NCBI GenBank assembly: GCA_029555965.1
Contig: JAKQHY010000218.1
Coordinates: 1-37,228, forward strand
Length of the DNA stretch: 37,228 nucleotides
Direction of reading: 5' to 3'
Origin: Chloroflexota bacterium
Lineage (GTDB): Bacteria; Chloroflexota; Anaerolineae; B4-G1; SLSP01
A program made the translations under genes and the position numbers. Shown piece by piece: positions 1 to 8,752 of the stretch. Within the stretch, counting starts at the first letter, position 1. Every line of letters begins with the position of its first letter. A model generated the notes under the pieces. The model had not been told where the DNA came from. It saw nothing but the letters and a program-made list of their open reading frames with translations, and ran no database searches.

Positions 1-974
1 GGAAGCCCTAAGCCCGGAAGACATCATAAGTCGTCCCCACGCCCGTGGGGGTGAACCGTTGATATTTCCAACGCCGATGAAGCAACTTACGTCGTCCCCA
101 CGCCCGTGGGGGTGAACCGCGACGGCGAAAAAGGAAAATCAAATGTAGATAGTCGTCCCCACGCCCGTGGGGGTGAACCGCATAAACTGTTCTAGGTGGC
201 AACAAAGAACGAGTCGTCCCCACGCCCGTGGGGGTGAACCGATGTAGTTAAGCAAGGCCAAAAACAGCAGAACGTCGTCCCCACGCCCGTGGGGGTGAAC
301 CGACTGCATCATAGGTTTCAACCTGGATACAGTAGTCGTCCCCACGCCCGTGGGGGTGAACCGCGACGAGGCGCAATCGGTATTGAAGCTGTTGCGTCGT
401 CCCCACGCCCGTGGGGGTGAACCGCCGATTCACTCTATCCATTGCGTAAAGGCCGGGTCGTCCCCACGCCCGTGGGGGTGCCGGGCGTTAAACGCCAAAT
501 TTTGTTTTTTACCGTCGTCGTCCCCACGCCCGTGGGGGTGAACCCCGCCTCCGGGGGTATGTCGCCATTGTCGCCACGTCGTCCCCACGCCCGTGGGGGT
601 GAACCGCTGCTTGCTGCCTTTTGGCCGTTGGCGGCGTCCGTCGTCCCCACGCCCGTGGGGGTGAACCGTGGACATTAACAGCAGCGCCAACGTCCGCGTG
701 CGTCGTCCCCACGCCCGTGGGGGTGAACCGCCGCCGCCGAAAGCGCACAGGAATTGAGCGGCGTCGTCCCCACGCCCGTGGGGGTGAACCGTTTTGGGGA
801 TCGCGCCGGTGGTGCCGCCGGTGGTCGTCTCCACGCTCGTGGGGGTGAACCGCGTCCGACAAGCCCAACGGGGCGTCCAAGCCCGTCGTCCCCACGCTCG
901 TGGGGGTGAACCGTCAATTTTTCTGATCATAGTTTTATTGTATTCGTCGTCCCCACGCTCGTGGGGGTGAATCT
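1..974 (+). CRISPR. CRISPR array, type I-E-like repeats, 3' (trailer) portion
   Basis: Sixteen 29-bp repeats beginning GTCGTCCCCACG and ending GGGGGTGAACCG start at 30, 91, 152, 213, 274, 335, 396, 457, 517, 578, 640, 702, 763, 824, 885 and 946. They are separated by unique spacers of 32-33 bp; bases 1-29 are a partial spacer, so the array continues to the left. The repeat has the CCCCAC/GTGGGG stem and GAACCG 3' end of I-E-type repeats, which puts the leader outside the window on the left. Repeat 8 (457-483) lacks two A's near its 3' end and repeat 9 ends in C. The last three repeats carry GCTCG in the loop, and the last one ends AATCT, so repeats decay toward the right as expected for the oldest end. 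No cas gene is in the window. Short ORFs across the array are artefacts. Confidence 0.98.
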
Positions 975-1363
975 GACCACGACTGCTCGGAGGATCTCAT
1001 CTCCTGCGAGCTGGCCTGGTACAACCTCTATGACTGGGTCGGCGTACCAAGTAAAACGGTGCGGCGCTGTCAAGGCGGCTGTTACCCCAACGAAAAGTAC
1101 GGGCCGGCCGGCGATCTTTTACTCGGCGCTTGGGCGGACTATCTCATCGGGTACGAAAACGGGAGGCAGCGCGCCCTATGGTGTCTTTATCACCGACTCG
1201 GACTCCCTCAACAGCAGCGGCTTGAGAGATATACCAATGGGGGCGACGTTTTTTGCGTCGCCCCCGTCTGTATGTCTTTAGGCGCTGCGCTTGCGATCGA
1301 AAAACTGCCCCGAACCCAGGATTGGGTCGCGCGCCTATTCCCCCCCGCTTTTCAGGGTTGTTA
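975..1363 (+). other. Coding-like sequence without a clear start, next to the CRISPR trailer
   Basis: The frame beginning at 975 stays open to a TAA at 1361-1363 and its composition (several Cys, Trp and Tyr, e.g. CELAWYNLYDWVG) looks protein-like. It has no ATG near its 5' end and runs straight out of the degenerate last CRISPR repeat. It may be the truncated 3' part of a gene cut by the array, or non-coding. A perfect 10-bp hairpin (1239-1265) lies inside the frame, which argues that any true coding part ends before it. I do not recognise a family. The rest of the gap to the lipoprotein gene at 1394 shows nothing further. Confidence 0.25.
1239..1265. terminator. Strong hairpin, possible terminator
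   Basis: GGGGGCGACG at 1239-1248 pairs perfectly with CGTCGCCCCC at 1256-1265 around a T-rich 7-nt loop. There is no T-run after either arm, so intrinsic termination is uncertain. It lies between the CRISPR trailer and the 3' end of the convergent lipoprotein gene. Confidence 0.4.
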
Positions 1364-1393
1364 AGGTGATTTTTGCCAGAGTCGAGTTCCGTA

Positions 1394-2395
1394 TCAGCGC
1401 AGAACCTCATCTGCCTTTCTTAATAGACTGTCGGGCACGGTTATCCCCATCTCTTGGGCGGCTTTGTAGTTGAAGACGAAAAGTGTATCCGGGGTGCGTA
1501 CCGGAATCGTGCCGGCTTTGGCGCCTTTGAAAATTTGATCGGCCATGGCTGCGGCAAACTCGCCTTGTTCAGCCTGGTCGGTGGTGACGGTGAGAATGCT
1601 CCCTTGGGGCACCATGCGGGTTGAGCCGCCAACAACGGGAACTTTGTGCTCTTTCCCAAATGCGACAATGGCGGCGAAGGCCTCGGGCGTGCGGACAACT
1701 ATGTCCGGCATAATCAAAAAGGCATCTATGCCTATGTCATCCAGGGCTCCTCGCGTTTGCAGGTCGGCCAGAACATCCTCCGTACTTTTGACGGGGACCT
1801 CCACCACCGTCACCCCTAAGGCCGCCGCCTCCGGACGCCAGGTTTCCAGCGCCAGTTGATTGGGAGCGTAAGCCGGGTCATAGCCCGCCCAGATCCGTTG
1901 GGTGTCTGGCTGCAATTCCAGCAATAGTTCCTGTAAGAGCAGTGTCATTTCCGGGCCGGGCACGCGCACGCCGGTAATGTTGCCTCCGGGCGCGTTCACG
2001 CTTTCTACTAGATCATTCAGTTCAGAGAAAGAGCTGGCAAAAATCACAGGGATGTCTGTGCCGGCGGTGGCTTCTTTGGCTGCCACGGCGGCTCCGTCAG
2101 GGAACGCGAGAATCAGGTCCACTTTTTTGTCTACGAATTCCTTGGCAATGCGCTGTAGCTGGTCCGTGTCAGGCCCCTGTTGAGCATCATAGACAATGTT
2201 TTCACCCTCAATATACCCCAGTTCGGTCATTTGGGTTTTGAAGCTCTCGAATATAGTGAGTTGTGATTCCACCGCGTACAGAATGCCCACTTGATAAGTT
2301 TTGGGCTTTTTTGTCCCACATCCGCTTATCAGTAGGGCAAACACAATCGCTCCGATGAAAAGTGACTTCCAATTCCCAGTCTTGTTCTTAGCCAT
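1394..2395 (-). CDS. ABC transporter substrate-binding lipoprotein (ABC_sub_bind / TrpX-like family)
   Basis: A 333-aa protein with an N-terminal signal and lipobox (LLISGC, Cys about residue 26), so it should be a lipoprotein on the outer face of the cytoplasmic membrane. The mature part begins YQVGILYAVESQLTIFESF, followed by LGYIEGENI, then DLILAFPDGAA and a GSTRMVPQGSI segment. This is the pattern of the PF04392-type binding proteins that pair with ABC permeases for aromatic amino acids or related small ligands. No permease or ATPase gene is adjacent. It follows the chemoreceptor gene on the same strand after about 157 bp and has a good ribosome site (AGGAGG) before its ATG. The pairing suggests ligand sensing through this binding protein, but that is inference and the ligand is unknown. 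Confidence 0.85.
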   Translation of the reverse strand: MAKNKTGNWKSLFIGAIVFALLISGCGTKKPKTYQVGILYAVESQLTIFESFKTQMTELGYIEGENIVYDAQQGPDTDQLQRIAKEFVDKKVDLILAFPDGAAVAAKEATAGTDIPVIFASSFSELNDLVESVNAPGGNITGVRVPGPEMTLLLQELLLELQPDTQRIWAGYDPAYAPNQLALETWRPEAAALGVTVVEVPVKSTEDVLADLQTRGALDDIGIDAFLIMPDIVVRTPEAFAAIVAFGKEHKVPVVGGSTRMVPQGSILTVTTDQAEQGEFAAAMADQIFKGAKAGTIPVRTPDTLFVFNYKAAQEMGITVPDSLLRKADEVLR

Positions 2396-2552
2396 AATGC
2401 TATTCCTCCTGGTTTATCGGCTAATCTTTTCCCCTACTTGATCACCTACTGCCGTGATCTCTGGTTGACGTGACATTGATCTCTGTAGCAACTCCCTTTG
2501 TTGTGTAGAAACCTATCTGATGTTTCACCTCCTGATTTCAACGTATGGGTGT

Positions 2553-5500
2553 CTATCCTGGCAAGACGAACTGACCCACCAGGCTGTTCAAGGTTTGCGC
2601 CATCTGGTTGACCGATTGTACCGAAACAGCCATCTCTTCAACCTGCGCGCTGACTTCCTCGACCGTGGCGGCGATCTCCTCGGCGGAGGCGCTGTTCTCC
2701 TCGGAGATGTTGGCGACGTTCTTGGTCATCCAGGACATCTCATCTGAATTGGCCGCCATTTCTTCGGTGGCGGCGGTGTTCTCTTCGACGACAGCGGAGA
2801 CGATGTTCATCGCATTGACCAGTTCCTCGGCCGAAGTGTCCATTTGTTGGGCTGCGCCCACAATGTCCTTCATTTGTTGGTTGACTTTCTCGGCGGCTGC
2901 GAGCGCGTTGCGCATGACCTGCCCGGCTTCGTTGGCCAGGCTCACACCCGTAGTGACTTCAGTCACGCCTTCATTCATCGCCAGCACAGTTTGTGCGACC
3001 GTTTTCTGAACGTTGCGCACCAGGCGCGCGATTTCCTTGGTAGCCTCGGCTGACTTGGTGGCCAGTCGGCGGATCTCATCCGCGACCACGGCGAATCCCT
3101 TGCCGTGCTCGCCGGCCCGTGACGCCTCGATGGCGGCGTTGAGCGAGAGCAAATTGGTTTGCGAGGCAATGCTGTCAATGGTCTCAATGATGATGCCAAT
3201 TTGCTCCGAATGTTGTCCCATCTCCTCTACTTTCTCCGCCGAAAGTCCCACTTTGGACTTGATTTTCTCCATTCCTTTGATCGTATTGCTGACGGTTTCA
3301 GCGCCCACCCGTGAGAGTTCGGTGGCCTGGATGGAATCCTTAGCGCTCTCTTGCGCGCCTGTGGCCACTTTAGCGATCTCCAACGTCATCTGATGCGTGA
3401 TTTCGGCTGAGCGATTGACCGCGATGGCCTGCTCCTGTGCGCCCTTAGCCACCCCTTCAATGGCATCTGACATTTGAATAATGAAGTTCACCGTTTGCGA
3501 CATACCATTAATTTGTTGCGTCGTGCCTTGAGCCATTTCGTTGATAGCGATCGCCACCTGGTTGATGGCAAGGGCTGCCTGGTTGGCGGTAATGGTCATT
3601 TGTTCGGCGGCCGCCCCCAGGGTGCTGGCTCCCAGGGTAACTTCTCCAATGAGTTTGCGCAATTGGGCAATCATTTGGGCGAAGGCTTTGCCCAGGGCAT
3701 CCTGTTCCGATTCTGGCGTGACTTGCGCCGTGAGGTCGCCCAGGGCTAACCGATCGGCGGCGGCGGCCATAGACTGTTGGTAGGTAATCATACGCTGGAA
3801 GGCTTTGCCCAGGGCGTCCTTTTCCGACTGTGGGCTGACCTGCGCTGAGATGTCGCCCAGGGCCAAACGATCGGCGGCGCTGGCCATGGCTTGTTGGTAG
3901 TCAATCATACGCCGGAAGGCGTTGCTCAAGGCGTCATGATCCGATTGCGGCGCAACCTGGGCCGTGATATCGCCGAGGGCCAGGCGGTCAGCAGCGGCGG
4001 CCATATTCTGTTCATAGGTAATCATACGTTTGAAAGCGTTGCCCAATGCATCCTTCTCCGATTGTGGGGACACCTCAGCGCTTACGTCGCCCAGGGCCAA
4101 CCGGTCGGCGGCAGCGGCCATCGCCTGTTGATAGTTGATCATGTGTTTGAAGGCGTTCCCCAAGGCATCTTGTTCCGATTGCGGGGTAATGTGCGCCGTG
4201 ATGTCGCCCCCCGCCAGGCGATTGGCGGCAACGGCCATAACTTGTTGGTAGTCAATCATGCGCTTGAAGGCGTTGCCCAACGCATCTTGTTCCGATTGCG
4301 GGGTCACTTGCGCCATGATGTCGCCGAGGGCCAGCCGGTTGGCGGCGGCCGCCATCGCTTGTTGATAGTTGATCATGTGTTTGAAGGCGTTGCCTAACGC
4401 ATCTTGTTCCGATTGCGGGGTCACTTGCGCCGTGATGTCGCCCACTGCCAGGCGATCGGCGGCAACGGCCATGACTTGTTGATAGTCAATCATGCGCTTG
4501 AAGGCGTTGCCCAACGCATCTTGCGCCGATTGGGGGGCCACTTGCGCCGTGATGTCGCCCAGCGCCAGCCGGTCGGCGGCGGCGGCCATCGTCTGCAAGT
4601 AGCTCATCATTTGGTGGAAAGCGCTGGCAAGTTGCCCGACTTCATCGCGGGAGCGATGGGTGATGTTCTGATTGAGGTCGCCCGTGGCAATGGCCTGAGA
4701 GGTGGCGACCAGGGCCTTGATGGGGCGGGCTATTTGACGCATGGAGAAAAAACCCGATACGCCGGCGACCAACATAGCGATCACAATCAATACCACGATC
4801 AAAATAATGGTGGTGTTGGCGAGATTGAGCGCCTCGCCCCACTCCTGTTCCGCCACAACGATGAGGAATTGCTCCCCCAGTTTAACACGATCGGTGGACA
4901 GGATAACGCGCTTGCTGTCCAATCCGGGATGGTCGCCTTCTTCAGAACGGAGGTTAAAGGTGGGGCGCTCCAAAACCACCGATGCGTTACGGTGGGCCAC
5001 CACATACTTTTGAGAGTCAACGATGTAGACACTCTGCCCTTCGCTGACATCCAATTCGGCAATCAACTCCCAGATTCGTTTGATGCGGAGTTCGGCGACG
5101 AGCACTCCGTCTATCAGACCCGTGCGCACATTTTCCAGAGGGATGGCGATAATCATCAAAGGCTCTTTGCTGATCGCATCAATCCGGATCGGGCTGTAGT
5201 AAGTTTCGCCGCTTGCCTGCGGCTTAAGAAACTCATCCGCCCCGGAGCGATCTTCCAGGGGAGGCGCGGCGTTCAGGCGGGCGATGTGAACTCGCTCTTG
5301 GCCCTGGTCATCGAGTAAAGACAAATTCTCAAAGATGTCATTGTAGAAGAATACTTCATCAAGTATAGCCTCTTGTCTTTCGATATCCAGGCTTTGCAAT
5401 CCTTGAGTTCTGCTGACAATGCGCAGTTGCCCTTCAACGTCCTTAAAGAAGGCCGTCACCGCAATACCAATCCTCTGCGCTGTTTGGCGTTGTAAGATGA

Positions 5501-5669
5501 GGGCTTGTTGCTTTTGCACATCAAAGCTACGCCAGCCCAATACAACGCCTACCAGGAGTAGCGGCAGGCTGGCCAGCGCCACGAGAATGAGGATCAGGCG
5601 AGTTTGGATGCTTTCAGAGGGGCGTGGCAGTCTTATTCGAGACTTCAAACGGCTGGAATTTTTTTTCAT
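2553..5669 (-). CDS. Methyl-accepting chemotaxis protein with tandem poly-HAMP repeats
   Basis: A 1038-aa chemoreceptor. Residues about 22-46 form TM1, 47-284 an extracellular Cache-like sensor region, and 287-312 TM2. A canonical HAMP follows (about 312-360). Residues 361-672 are eight tandem 39-residue repeats of HAMP AS2-like character, each starting MAxAA(D/N)RLA and containing [22 protein letters not shown] sequence. The signalling domain fills the rest, with the hairpin tip [19 protein letters not shown] near residue 845. It should relay ligand state to a CheA/CheW complex, but no che genes are in the window. Typical receptors are 500-700 aa, so the repeats explain the extra length. The start has an upstream GGAGATG-type site and a good promoter at 5760-5788. 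Confidence 0.95.
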   Translation of the reverse strand: MKKNSSRLKSRIRLPRPSESIQTRLILILVALASLPLLLVGVVLGWRSFDVQKQQALILQRQTAQRIGIAVTAFFKDVEGQLRIVSRTQGLQSLDIERQEAILDEVFFYNDIFENLSLLDDQGQERVHIARLNAAPPLEDRSGADEFLKPQASGETYYSPIRIDAISKEPLMIIAIPLENVRTGLIDGVLVAELRIKRIWELIAELDVSEGQSVYIVDSQKYVVAHRNASVVLERPTFNLRSEEGDHPGLDSKRVILSTDRVKLGEQFLIVVAEQEWGEALNLANTTIILIVVLIVIAMLVAGVSGFFSMRQIARPIKALVATSQAIATGDLNQNITHRSRDEVGQLASAFHQMMSYLQTMAAAADRLALGDITAQVAPQSAQDALGNAFKRMIDYQQVMAVAADRLAVGDITAQVTPQSEQDALGNAFKHMINYQQAMAAAANRLALGDIMAQVTPQSEQDALGNAFKRMIDYQQVMAVAANRLAGGDITAHITPQSEQDALGNAFKHMINYQQAMAAAADRLALGDVSAEVSPQSEKDALGNAFKRMITYEQNMAAAADRLALGDITAQVAPQSDHDALSNAFRRMIDYQQAMASAADRLALGDISAQVSPQSEKDALGKAFQRMITYQQSMAAAADRLALGDLTAQVTPESEQDALGKAFAQMIAQLRKLIGEVTLGASTLGAAAEQMTITANQAALAINQVAIAINEMAQGTTQQINGMSQTVNFIIQMSDAIEGVAKGAQEQAIAVNRSAEITHQMTLEIAKVATGAQESAKDSIQATELSRVGAETVSNTIKGMEKIKSKVGLSAEKVEEMGQHSEQIGIIIETIDSIASQTNLLSLNAAIEASRAGEHGKGFAVVADEIRRLATKSAEATKEIARLVRNVQKTVAQTVLAMNEGVTEVTTGVSLANEAGQVMRNALAAAEKVNQQMKDIVGAAQQMDTSAEELVNAMNIVSAVVEENTAATEEMAANSDEMSWMTKNVANISEENSASAEEIAATVEEVSAQVEEMAVSVQSVNQMAQTLNSLVGQFVLPG
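3654..4589 (-). repeat. Eight in-frame 117-bp tandem repeats in the chemoreceptor gene
   Basis: Each unit encodes 39 residues and starts with a Met codon; unit starts fall every 117 bp from 4589 downward. Units differ mostly at a few positions (ITAQV, ISAQV, VSAEV, ITAHI), and alternate units share FKHMINYQQ versus FKRMIDYQQ. This suggests duplication of pairs of units. Repeat number could vary between strains by recombination. Confidence 0.9.
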
Positions 5670-5759
5670 AATATCATCTCCATTTCGCGTTTTGAAGCTA
5701 TATGATGGGTATCCATCTCTTAATAAGTCTGATAGTTTTTTTTGTCTTACTACTTTATA

Positions 5760-5788
5760 ACTATATCAATGCTTATCAAAAAAGTCAA
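5760..5788 (-). promoter_or_regulatory. Sigma70-type promoter for the chemoreceptor gene
   Basis: On the minus strand TTGACT (5783-5788) is followed after 17 bp by TATAGT (5760-5765). It lies about 90 bp upstream of the chemoreceptor ATG and is divergent from the promoter of the cation efflux gene. Confidence 0.65.
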
Positions 5789-5814
5789 GAAGCCGTATTC
5801 ACTAAGATTCTGTA

Positions 5815-5843
5815 TTGACAGAAAATTCTGTTCGTATTACAAT
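5815..5843 (+). promoter_or_regulatory. Sigma70-type promoter of the cation efflux operon
   Basis: A consensus TTGACA (5815-5820), 17-bp spacer and TACAAT (5838-5843). ATTCTGT occurs twice around the -35 box (5807 and 5825), and TCTGTT/AACAGA form an inverted pair flanking the -10 region. These could be an operator for the MarR/GbsR-like regulator encoded second in the operon; that assignment is inference. Confidence 0.7.
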
Positions 5844-5880
5844 TAGTGCTTGTAACAGAGGTTTTACACGCGGGGTGACA

Positions 5881-6771
5881 ATGCAATTGATACGAGATTA
5901 CAAGCCGGATAAAACGCGCCAACAGTTCTTTCGTAACGCACTCATGATCACGGTGGCCGGGAACCTGTTGTTGGTGTTGGGGAAGGGCGCGGTCGCCTAC
6001 CTCTCCGACAGCCGCGCTTTGTACGCCGATGCCGCCAATTCGGCGTCAGACGTGGTCTATTCTTTTATGCTGGTTTTGGGACTGTGGATTGCGCAACAAC
6101 CGCCCGATCTTTCCCACCCGCAAGGCCATGCCCGGTTTGAGCCATTGGTAGGATTGGCCGTGGCCGCGGCGATGACGTTTGCCGGCTACGAAGCTGGGCG
6201 CGCTTCCGTTGTGCGCTTGCTGGCGGGGGGCCTGGCCGTCGAACCGGGGTGGCCCACGCTGGCTTTATTGGGCAGCGCGTTGCTCAAGGGGGCGATGTTT
6301 TTATCTGTTCGCGCGATTGCGCGACGGGTGAGCAGCCCGACCTTAGGCACCGTGGCGCAGGACAACCTCTCTGACGTGCTGACCTCTATCGCGGCATTTG
6401 TCGGCGTGATCGGGTCTAATCTCCTTCACCCGTTGGCCGACCCTGTGGCGGGCGCGCTGGTCTCGGTGTGGATTTTCCGGGCGGCTTTTGGCGCGTGGAA
6501 AGAGAACCTGCATTACCTCACCGGCGGAGGCGCTCCGCCGGAACTGCCAGGGAAAATTCGGACGGTGGCGCAGGCTGTGCCCGGGGTTCTGGACGTGCAT
6601 CAGGTGCTTACCGAATACGTAGGCGCGCGACTGATTCTCGATTTGCACATTAATGTGGACAAGACATTGAGCATCACAGAGGCCCACGCGATTGCGGATG
6701 CGGTCCAGGAAGCCCTGGAAGCCTTGCCCGAGGTGGACCGAGCCTACGTGCATGTAGAACCATTGTTGTAG
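5881..6771 (+). CDS. Cation diffusion facilitator (CDF) family metal exporter
   Basis: A 296-aa inner-membrane protein with about six hydrophobic segments and a C-terminal cytoplasmic domain ending in AYVHVEPLL. CDF signatures are visible: ALYADAANSASDVV in TM2, the loop SHPQGHARFEPLVG after TM3, and DNLSD in TM5. The acidic TM5 motif resembles Mn/Fe-type members rather than the HxxxD zinc type, but the substrate cannot be fixed. It should exchange a divalent metal for protons. I chose the ATG at 5881, behind GGGGTGA and well placed after the promoter; a TTG start inside the -35 box would be non-physiological. It is followed after 12 bp by a regulator gene, so the pair is probably one metal-responsive unit. 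Confidence 0.9.
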   Translation: MQLIRDYKPDKTRQQFFRNALMITVAGNLLLVLGKGAVAYLSDSRALYADAANSASDVVYSFMLVLGLWIAQQPPDLSHPQGHARFEPLVGLAVAAAMTFAGYEAGRASVVRLLAGGLAVEPGWPTLALLGSALLKGAMFLSVRAIARRVSSPTLGTVAQDNLSDVLTSIAAFVGVIGSNLLHPLADPVAGALVSVWIFRAAFGAWKENLHYLTGGGAPPELPGKIRTVAQAVPGVLDVHQVLTEYVGARLILDLHINVDKTLSITEAHAIADAVQEALEALPEVDRAYVHVEPLL

Positions 6772-6783
6772 GAGGTAAATGGA

Positions 6784-7251
6784 ATGCCAGAACGTTATTA
6801 CGAAGAAAAGCACTTCATTGAGGACATCAGTTTGTATTTTGAACAAATGGGAATTCCCCGCATGGCGGGGCGCATCCTGGGTGTGTTGCTGATTGCCAAT
6901 CCGCCGGAGCAGTCCATAGACGATCTCTGTGAGCAATTGCAGGCCAGCAAAAGCGCCATCAGCACAAGCGCGCGCTTGCTCAGCGAAATGGGCTTGATTG
7001 AACGCGCGCCCTCCCCTCTGCCCCGGCGCGTCTATTTTCGCTTCCAACCCGGCGGCTGGATCAAATTCATGCGGATGTACTTGCGGATGATGGCCTCATT
7101 GCATGGCATCGCCGAGCGAGGACTGGAGCTGCTCAAGGATGAAGACCCCACTCTAAGCGAACGATTACAGGAAGCACACGATATGTTCTCCCTGATTGAA
7201 GATGAACTGCCCATGTTGCTCAAACGGATCGAGGAAAAACGTCAGATTTAG
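6784..7251 (+). CDS. MarR/GbsR-like transcriptional regulator
   Basis: A 155-aa protein with a winged-helix region at about residues 25-85: the segment SIDDLCEQLQASKSAISTSA reads as helix-turn-helix and RVYFRF as the wing strand. It ends in a long helical, probably dimerising tail. This matches GbsR/MarR-type regulators, not ArsR. It has a strong AGGAGG site before its ATG and sits 12 bp after the cation efflux gene, so it is most likely an autoregulator of that operon. Its stop is only 8 bp from the convergent end of hgcB, leaving no room for a separate terminator. The effector is unknown. Confidence 0.8.
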   Translation: MPERYYEEKHFIEDISLYFEQMGIPRMAGRILGVLLIANPPEQSIDDLCEQLQASKSAISTSARLLSEMGLIERAPSPLPRRVYFRFQPGGWIKFMRMYLRMMASLHGIAERGLELLKDEDPTLSERLQEAHDMFSLIEDELPMLLKRIEEKRQI

Positions 7252-7259
7252 CGTGACGC

Positions 7260-7640
7260 CTACCCACAACACACTGCCGGTTCTGAGTTGCCACACGTTG
7301 GTTCCGGGCCTCCGCATGATGGCTCCTTCAGCCATCGCAGCGCTGCGTTGATCATCGCGGCTGCGCAGCCCACCCCGCTGTCCACCTTCAGCGCGCCGGT
7401 CGGGCAATTGAGCTGGCACGCGCCACATTCCATGCAGGCGTCCGCCCGCACGATCTGCACTCGCCGCGTCCCGCGCACGCCCGGCGCGAACACCCCTTGG
7501 GGACATACCGCACTGCACATCCCACAGTTGATGCACGCTTCCGCGTTAAATTCCAACGTATTCCGCTGACTGAGCGCCACAAACCCCACCTGCGCCGCAG
7601 GCGCGCAGCCACATGTCGTTGTTTCAATAATACTTGCCAT
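7260..7640 (-). CDS. hgcB: HgcB, mercury-methylation 2[4Fe-4S] ferredoxin
   Basis: A 126-aa ferredoxin with two cluster motifs, CINCGMCSAVCP (C36-C46) and CMECGACQLNCP (C69-C79). The second contains the CMECGAC block typical of HgcB. It is followed by the conserved VDSGVGCA stretch and a C-terminal vicinal cysteine pair (C124-C125), both features of HgcB rather than ordinary ferredoxins. HgcB is known to reduce the corrinoid cofactor of HgcA so that it can accept another methyl group, and its terminal cysteines are thought to handle Hg(II). It has extra cysteines near the N-terminus (CGC, residues 10-12) and a somewhat long tail. It lies 32 bp after hgcA; its GAGGTGA ribosome site abuts an 8-bp tandem repeat array. 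Confidence 0.95.
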   Translation of the reverse strand: MASIIETTTCGCAPAAQVGFVALSQRNTLEFNAEACINCGMCSAVCPQGVFAPGVRGTRRVQIVRADACMECGACQLNCPTGALKVDSGVGCAAAMINAALRWLKEPSCGGPEPTCGNSEPAVCCG

Positions 7641-7648
7641 CTTTCACC

Positions 7649-7696
7649 TCATCGCTTTGTCGCTGACTCGCTTCATCGCTTGCTCGCTTTATCGCT
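7649..7696. repeat. Six 8-bp tandem repeats across the hgcA stop codon and hgcA-hgcB junction
   Basis: Reading the + strand, units TCATCGCT, TTGTCGCT, GACTCGCT, TCATCGCT, TGCTCGCT and TTATCGCT occupy 7649-7696 without gaps. They encode the last Lys/Ser-rich residues and the stop codon of hgcA and most of the spacer before hgcB. Confidence 0.85.
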
Positions 7697-8671
7697 TTTT
7701 CCCGTCAAGCGCAACATGAGCGCCAACAGCACACCGGCCCCAAACATCCCCGCCATCACCCGGATATAACGGAACATCTCGCGTTTCACGCCGGTTTTGG
7801 ACGTGAACGGCGTCGAACCGGTGAAGTTCAGCGCGAGAAACGCTGTCACCGGCGGCAGCGCCAGCAAGTACGCCAGCGGCCAGCCGATCCGCTGCCCTTT
7901 TGAACCGGCAACTTGCTTGTGCGCCAGCCACGCGAAAGGCGCCGCGACCGCTCCCCCCAGGATGAAGCCCTTGCTGCTGAACTCCTCGGTGGGTAGCCAG
8001 GGCAGCAGGATGGGGAATAGCGCCGATCCGGCCAGCACCGCCGCCGCCGTCCCCAATGCCGCCAGCGGTCCCAGCAGCACGGCCAACGCCAGCGCCGCCA
8101 ACGTCGTCGGCCTGGCGAGTTGAACCAGCTCCACCGGGATCAACACCAGCCGGTCGCGCAAGGGGAAGCGCACTTGTCGCATCTCTGGCGTGGCCTGATG
8201 CGTTTTGAGGTATTCCGGCAGATCGGCGGCGCGCACCGGGCCGTACTCTACCTTGAAGCCCGTGCGCTGCTTGACCTCGTGCGCGACGACGCCGGGCGCA
8301 CCCAACTGCGGCAGGATCAGCGTCCGGTGGCTGACCACCTCGGATAGCCGCGTTGCCTCGACGCGGCGCACGATCTCGTCAGTTCCGAAGGTGCCCTTCC
8401 CTGCGGCGCACCACACGTTGACGCCCAGCGTGTCCAGCACCAGGATGTAACCATCCGCGCCCGGCAGGGAGGAACGCACCGCGTCGAAGCTGAGCGAGTA
8501 GTTGGCGGTGACGAGCACCGGCGACTCCGGCGTGGGGTTGCCGATCGTGTACAATCCCGGCGTCACGCGATGGTTGCCGCGCCGGTAGCCCCACCGCGCC
8601 AGGAAATGATCCCAATGATCGGCGAAAGTCAGAGTGCTGCTGGTGTGCATAAGATCAGGGGTTGTATTCAT
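7673..8671 (-). CDS. hgcA: HgcA, corrinoid methyltransferase for mercury methylation
   Basis: A 332-aa protein with an N-terminal corrinoid-binding domain (about 1-170) and a C-terminal membrane domain of about five helices (about 175-322). The diagnostic cap-helix motif NVWCAAGK is at residues 85-92; Cys88 would be the lower axial ligand to cobalt. NFTGSTPFTS (282-291) in the membrane part is also typical of HgcA. With HgcB it transfers a methyl group to Hg(II), giving methylmercury; the methyl donor is thought to be a folate-linked corrinoid pathway. Length fits the family. The start is preceded by AGGAGG. It lies 81 bp after arsR and is probably transcribed from the arsR promoter. The last residues fall in an 8-bp tandem-repeat array. 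Confidence 0.96.
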   Translation of the reverse strand: MNTTPDLMHTSSTLTFADHWDHFLARWGYRRGNHRVTPGLYTIGNPTPESPVLVTANYSLSFDAVRSSLPGADGYILVLDTLGVNVWCAAGKGTFGTDEIVRRVEATRLSEVVSHRTLILPQLGAPGVVAHEVKQRTGFKVEYGPVRAADLPEYLKTHQATPEMRQVRFPLRDRLVLIPVELVQLARPTTLAALALAVLLGPLAALGTAAAVLAGSALFPILLPWLPTEEFSSKGFILGGAVAAPFAWLAHKQVAGSKGQRIGWPLAYLLALPPVTAFLALNFTGSTPFTSKTGVKREMFRYIRVMAGMFGAGVLLALMLRLTGKSDKASKR

Positions 8672-8689
8672 TCGTATCCTCCTATTTTG

Positions 8690-8749
8690 GTAGACGGTAG
8701 ACGGTAGACAGTAGACAGGGCTGTCTACCGTCTGCCGTCTACTGTCTAC
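8690..8749. repeat. Heptanucleotide repeat palindrome between arsR and hgcA
   Basis: Four 7-bp units (GTAGACG, GTAGACG, GTAGACA, GTAGACA; 8690-8717), a 4-nt loop, and four inverted units (8722-8749) can form a hairpin of about 28 bp. It fills nearly the whole arsR-hgcA spacer just before the hgcA ribosome site, so it could affect readthrough or mRNA processing. Confidence 0.85.
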
Positions 8750-8752
8750 CGC

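Noticed and set aside
8..930. Several overlapping minus- and plus-strand ORFs with HPHGRGDD-, SPPRAWGR- or PTGVGTT-type repeats
   Set aside because: They are translations of the 29-bp CRISPR repeats; the 61-bp period and unique spacers show a CRISPR array, not a repeat protein.
3891..5318. Two long plus-strand ORFs opposite the chemoreceptor
   Set aside because: Antisense shadows of the HAMP-like repeats and sensor domain, with no recognisable motifs.
7260..7640. Generic ferredoxin as the identity of hgcB
   Set aside because: CMECGAC, VDSGVGCA, the terminal CC pair and the position after hgcA are specific to HgcB.
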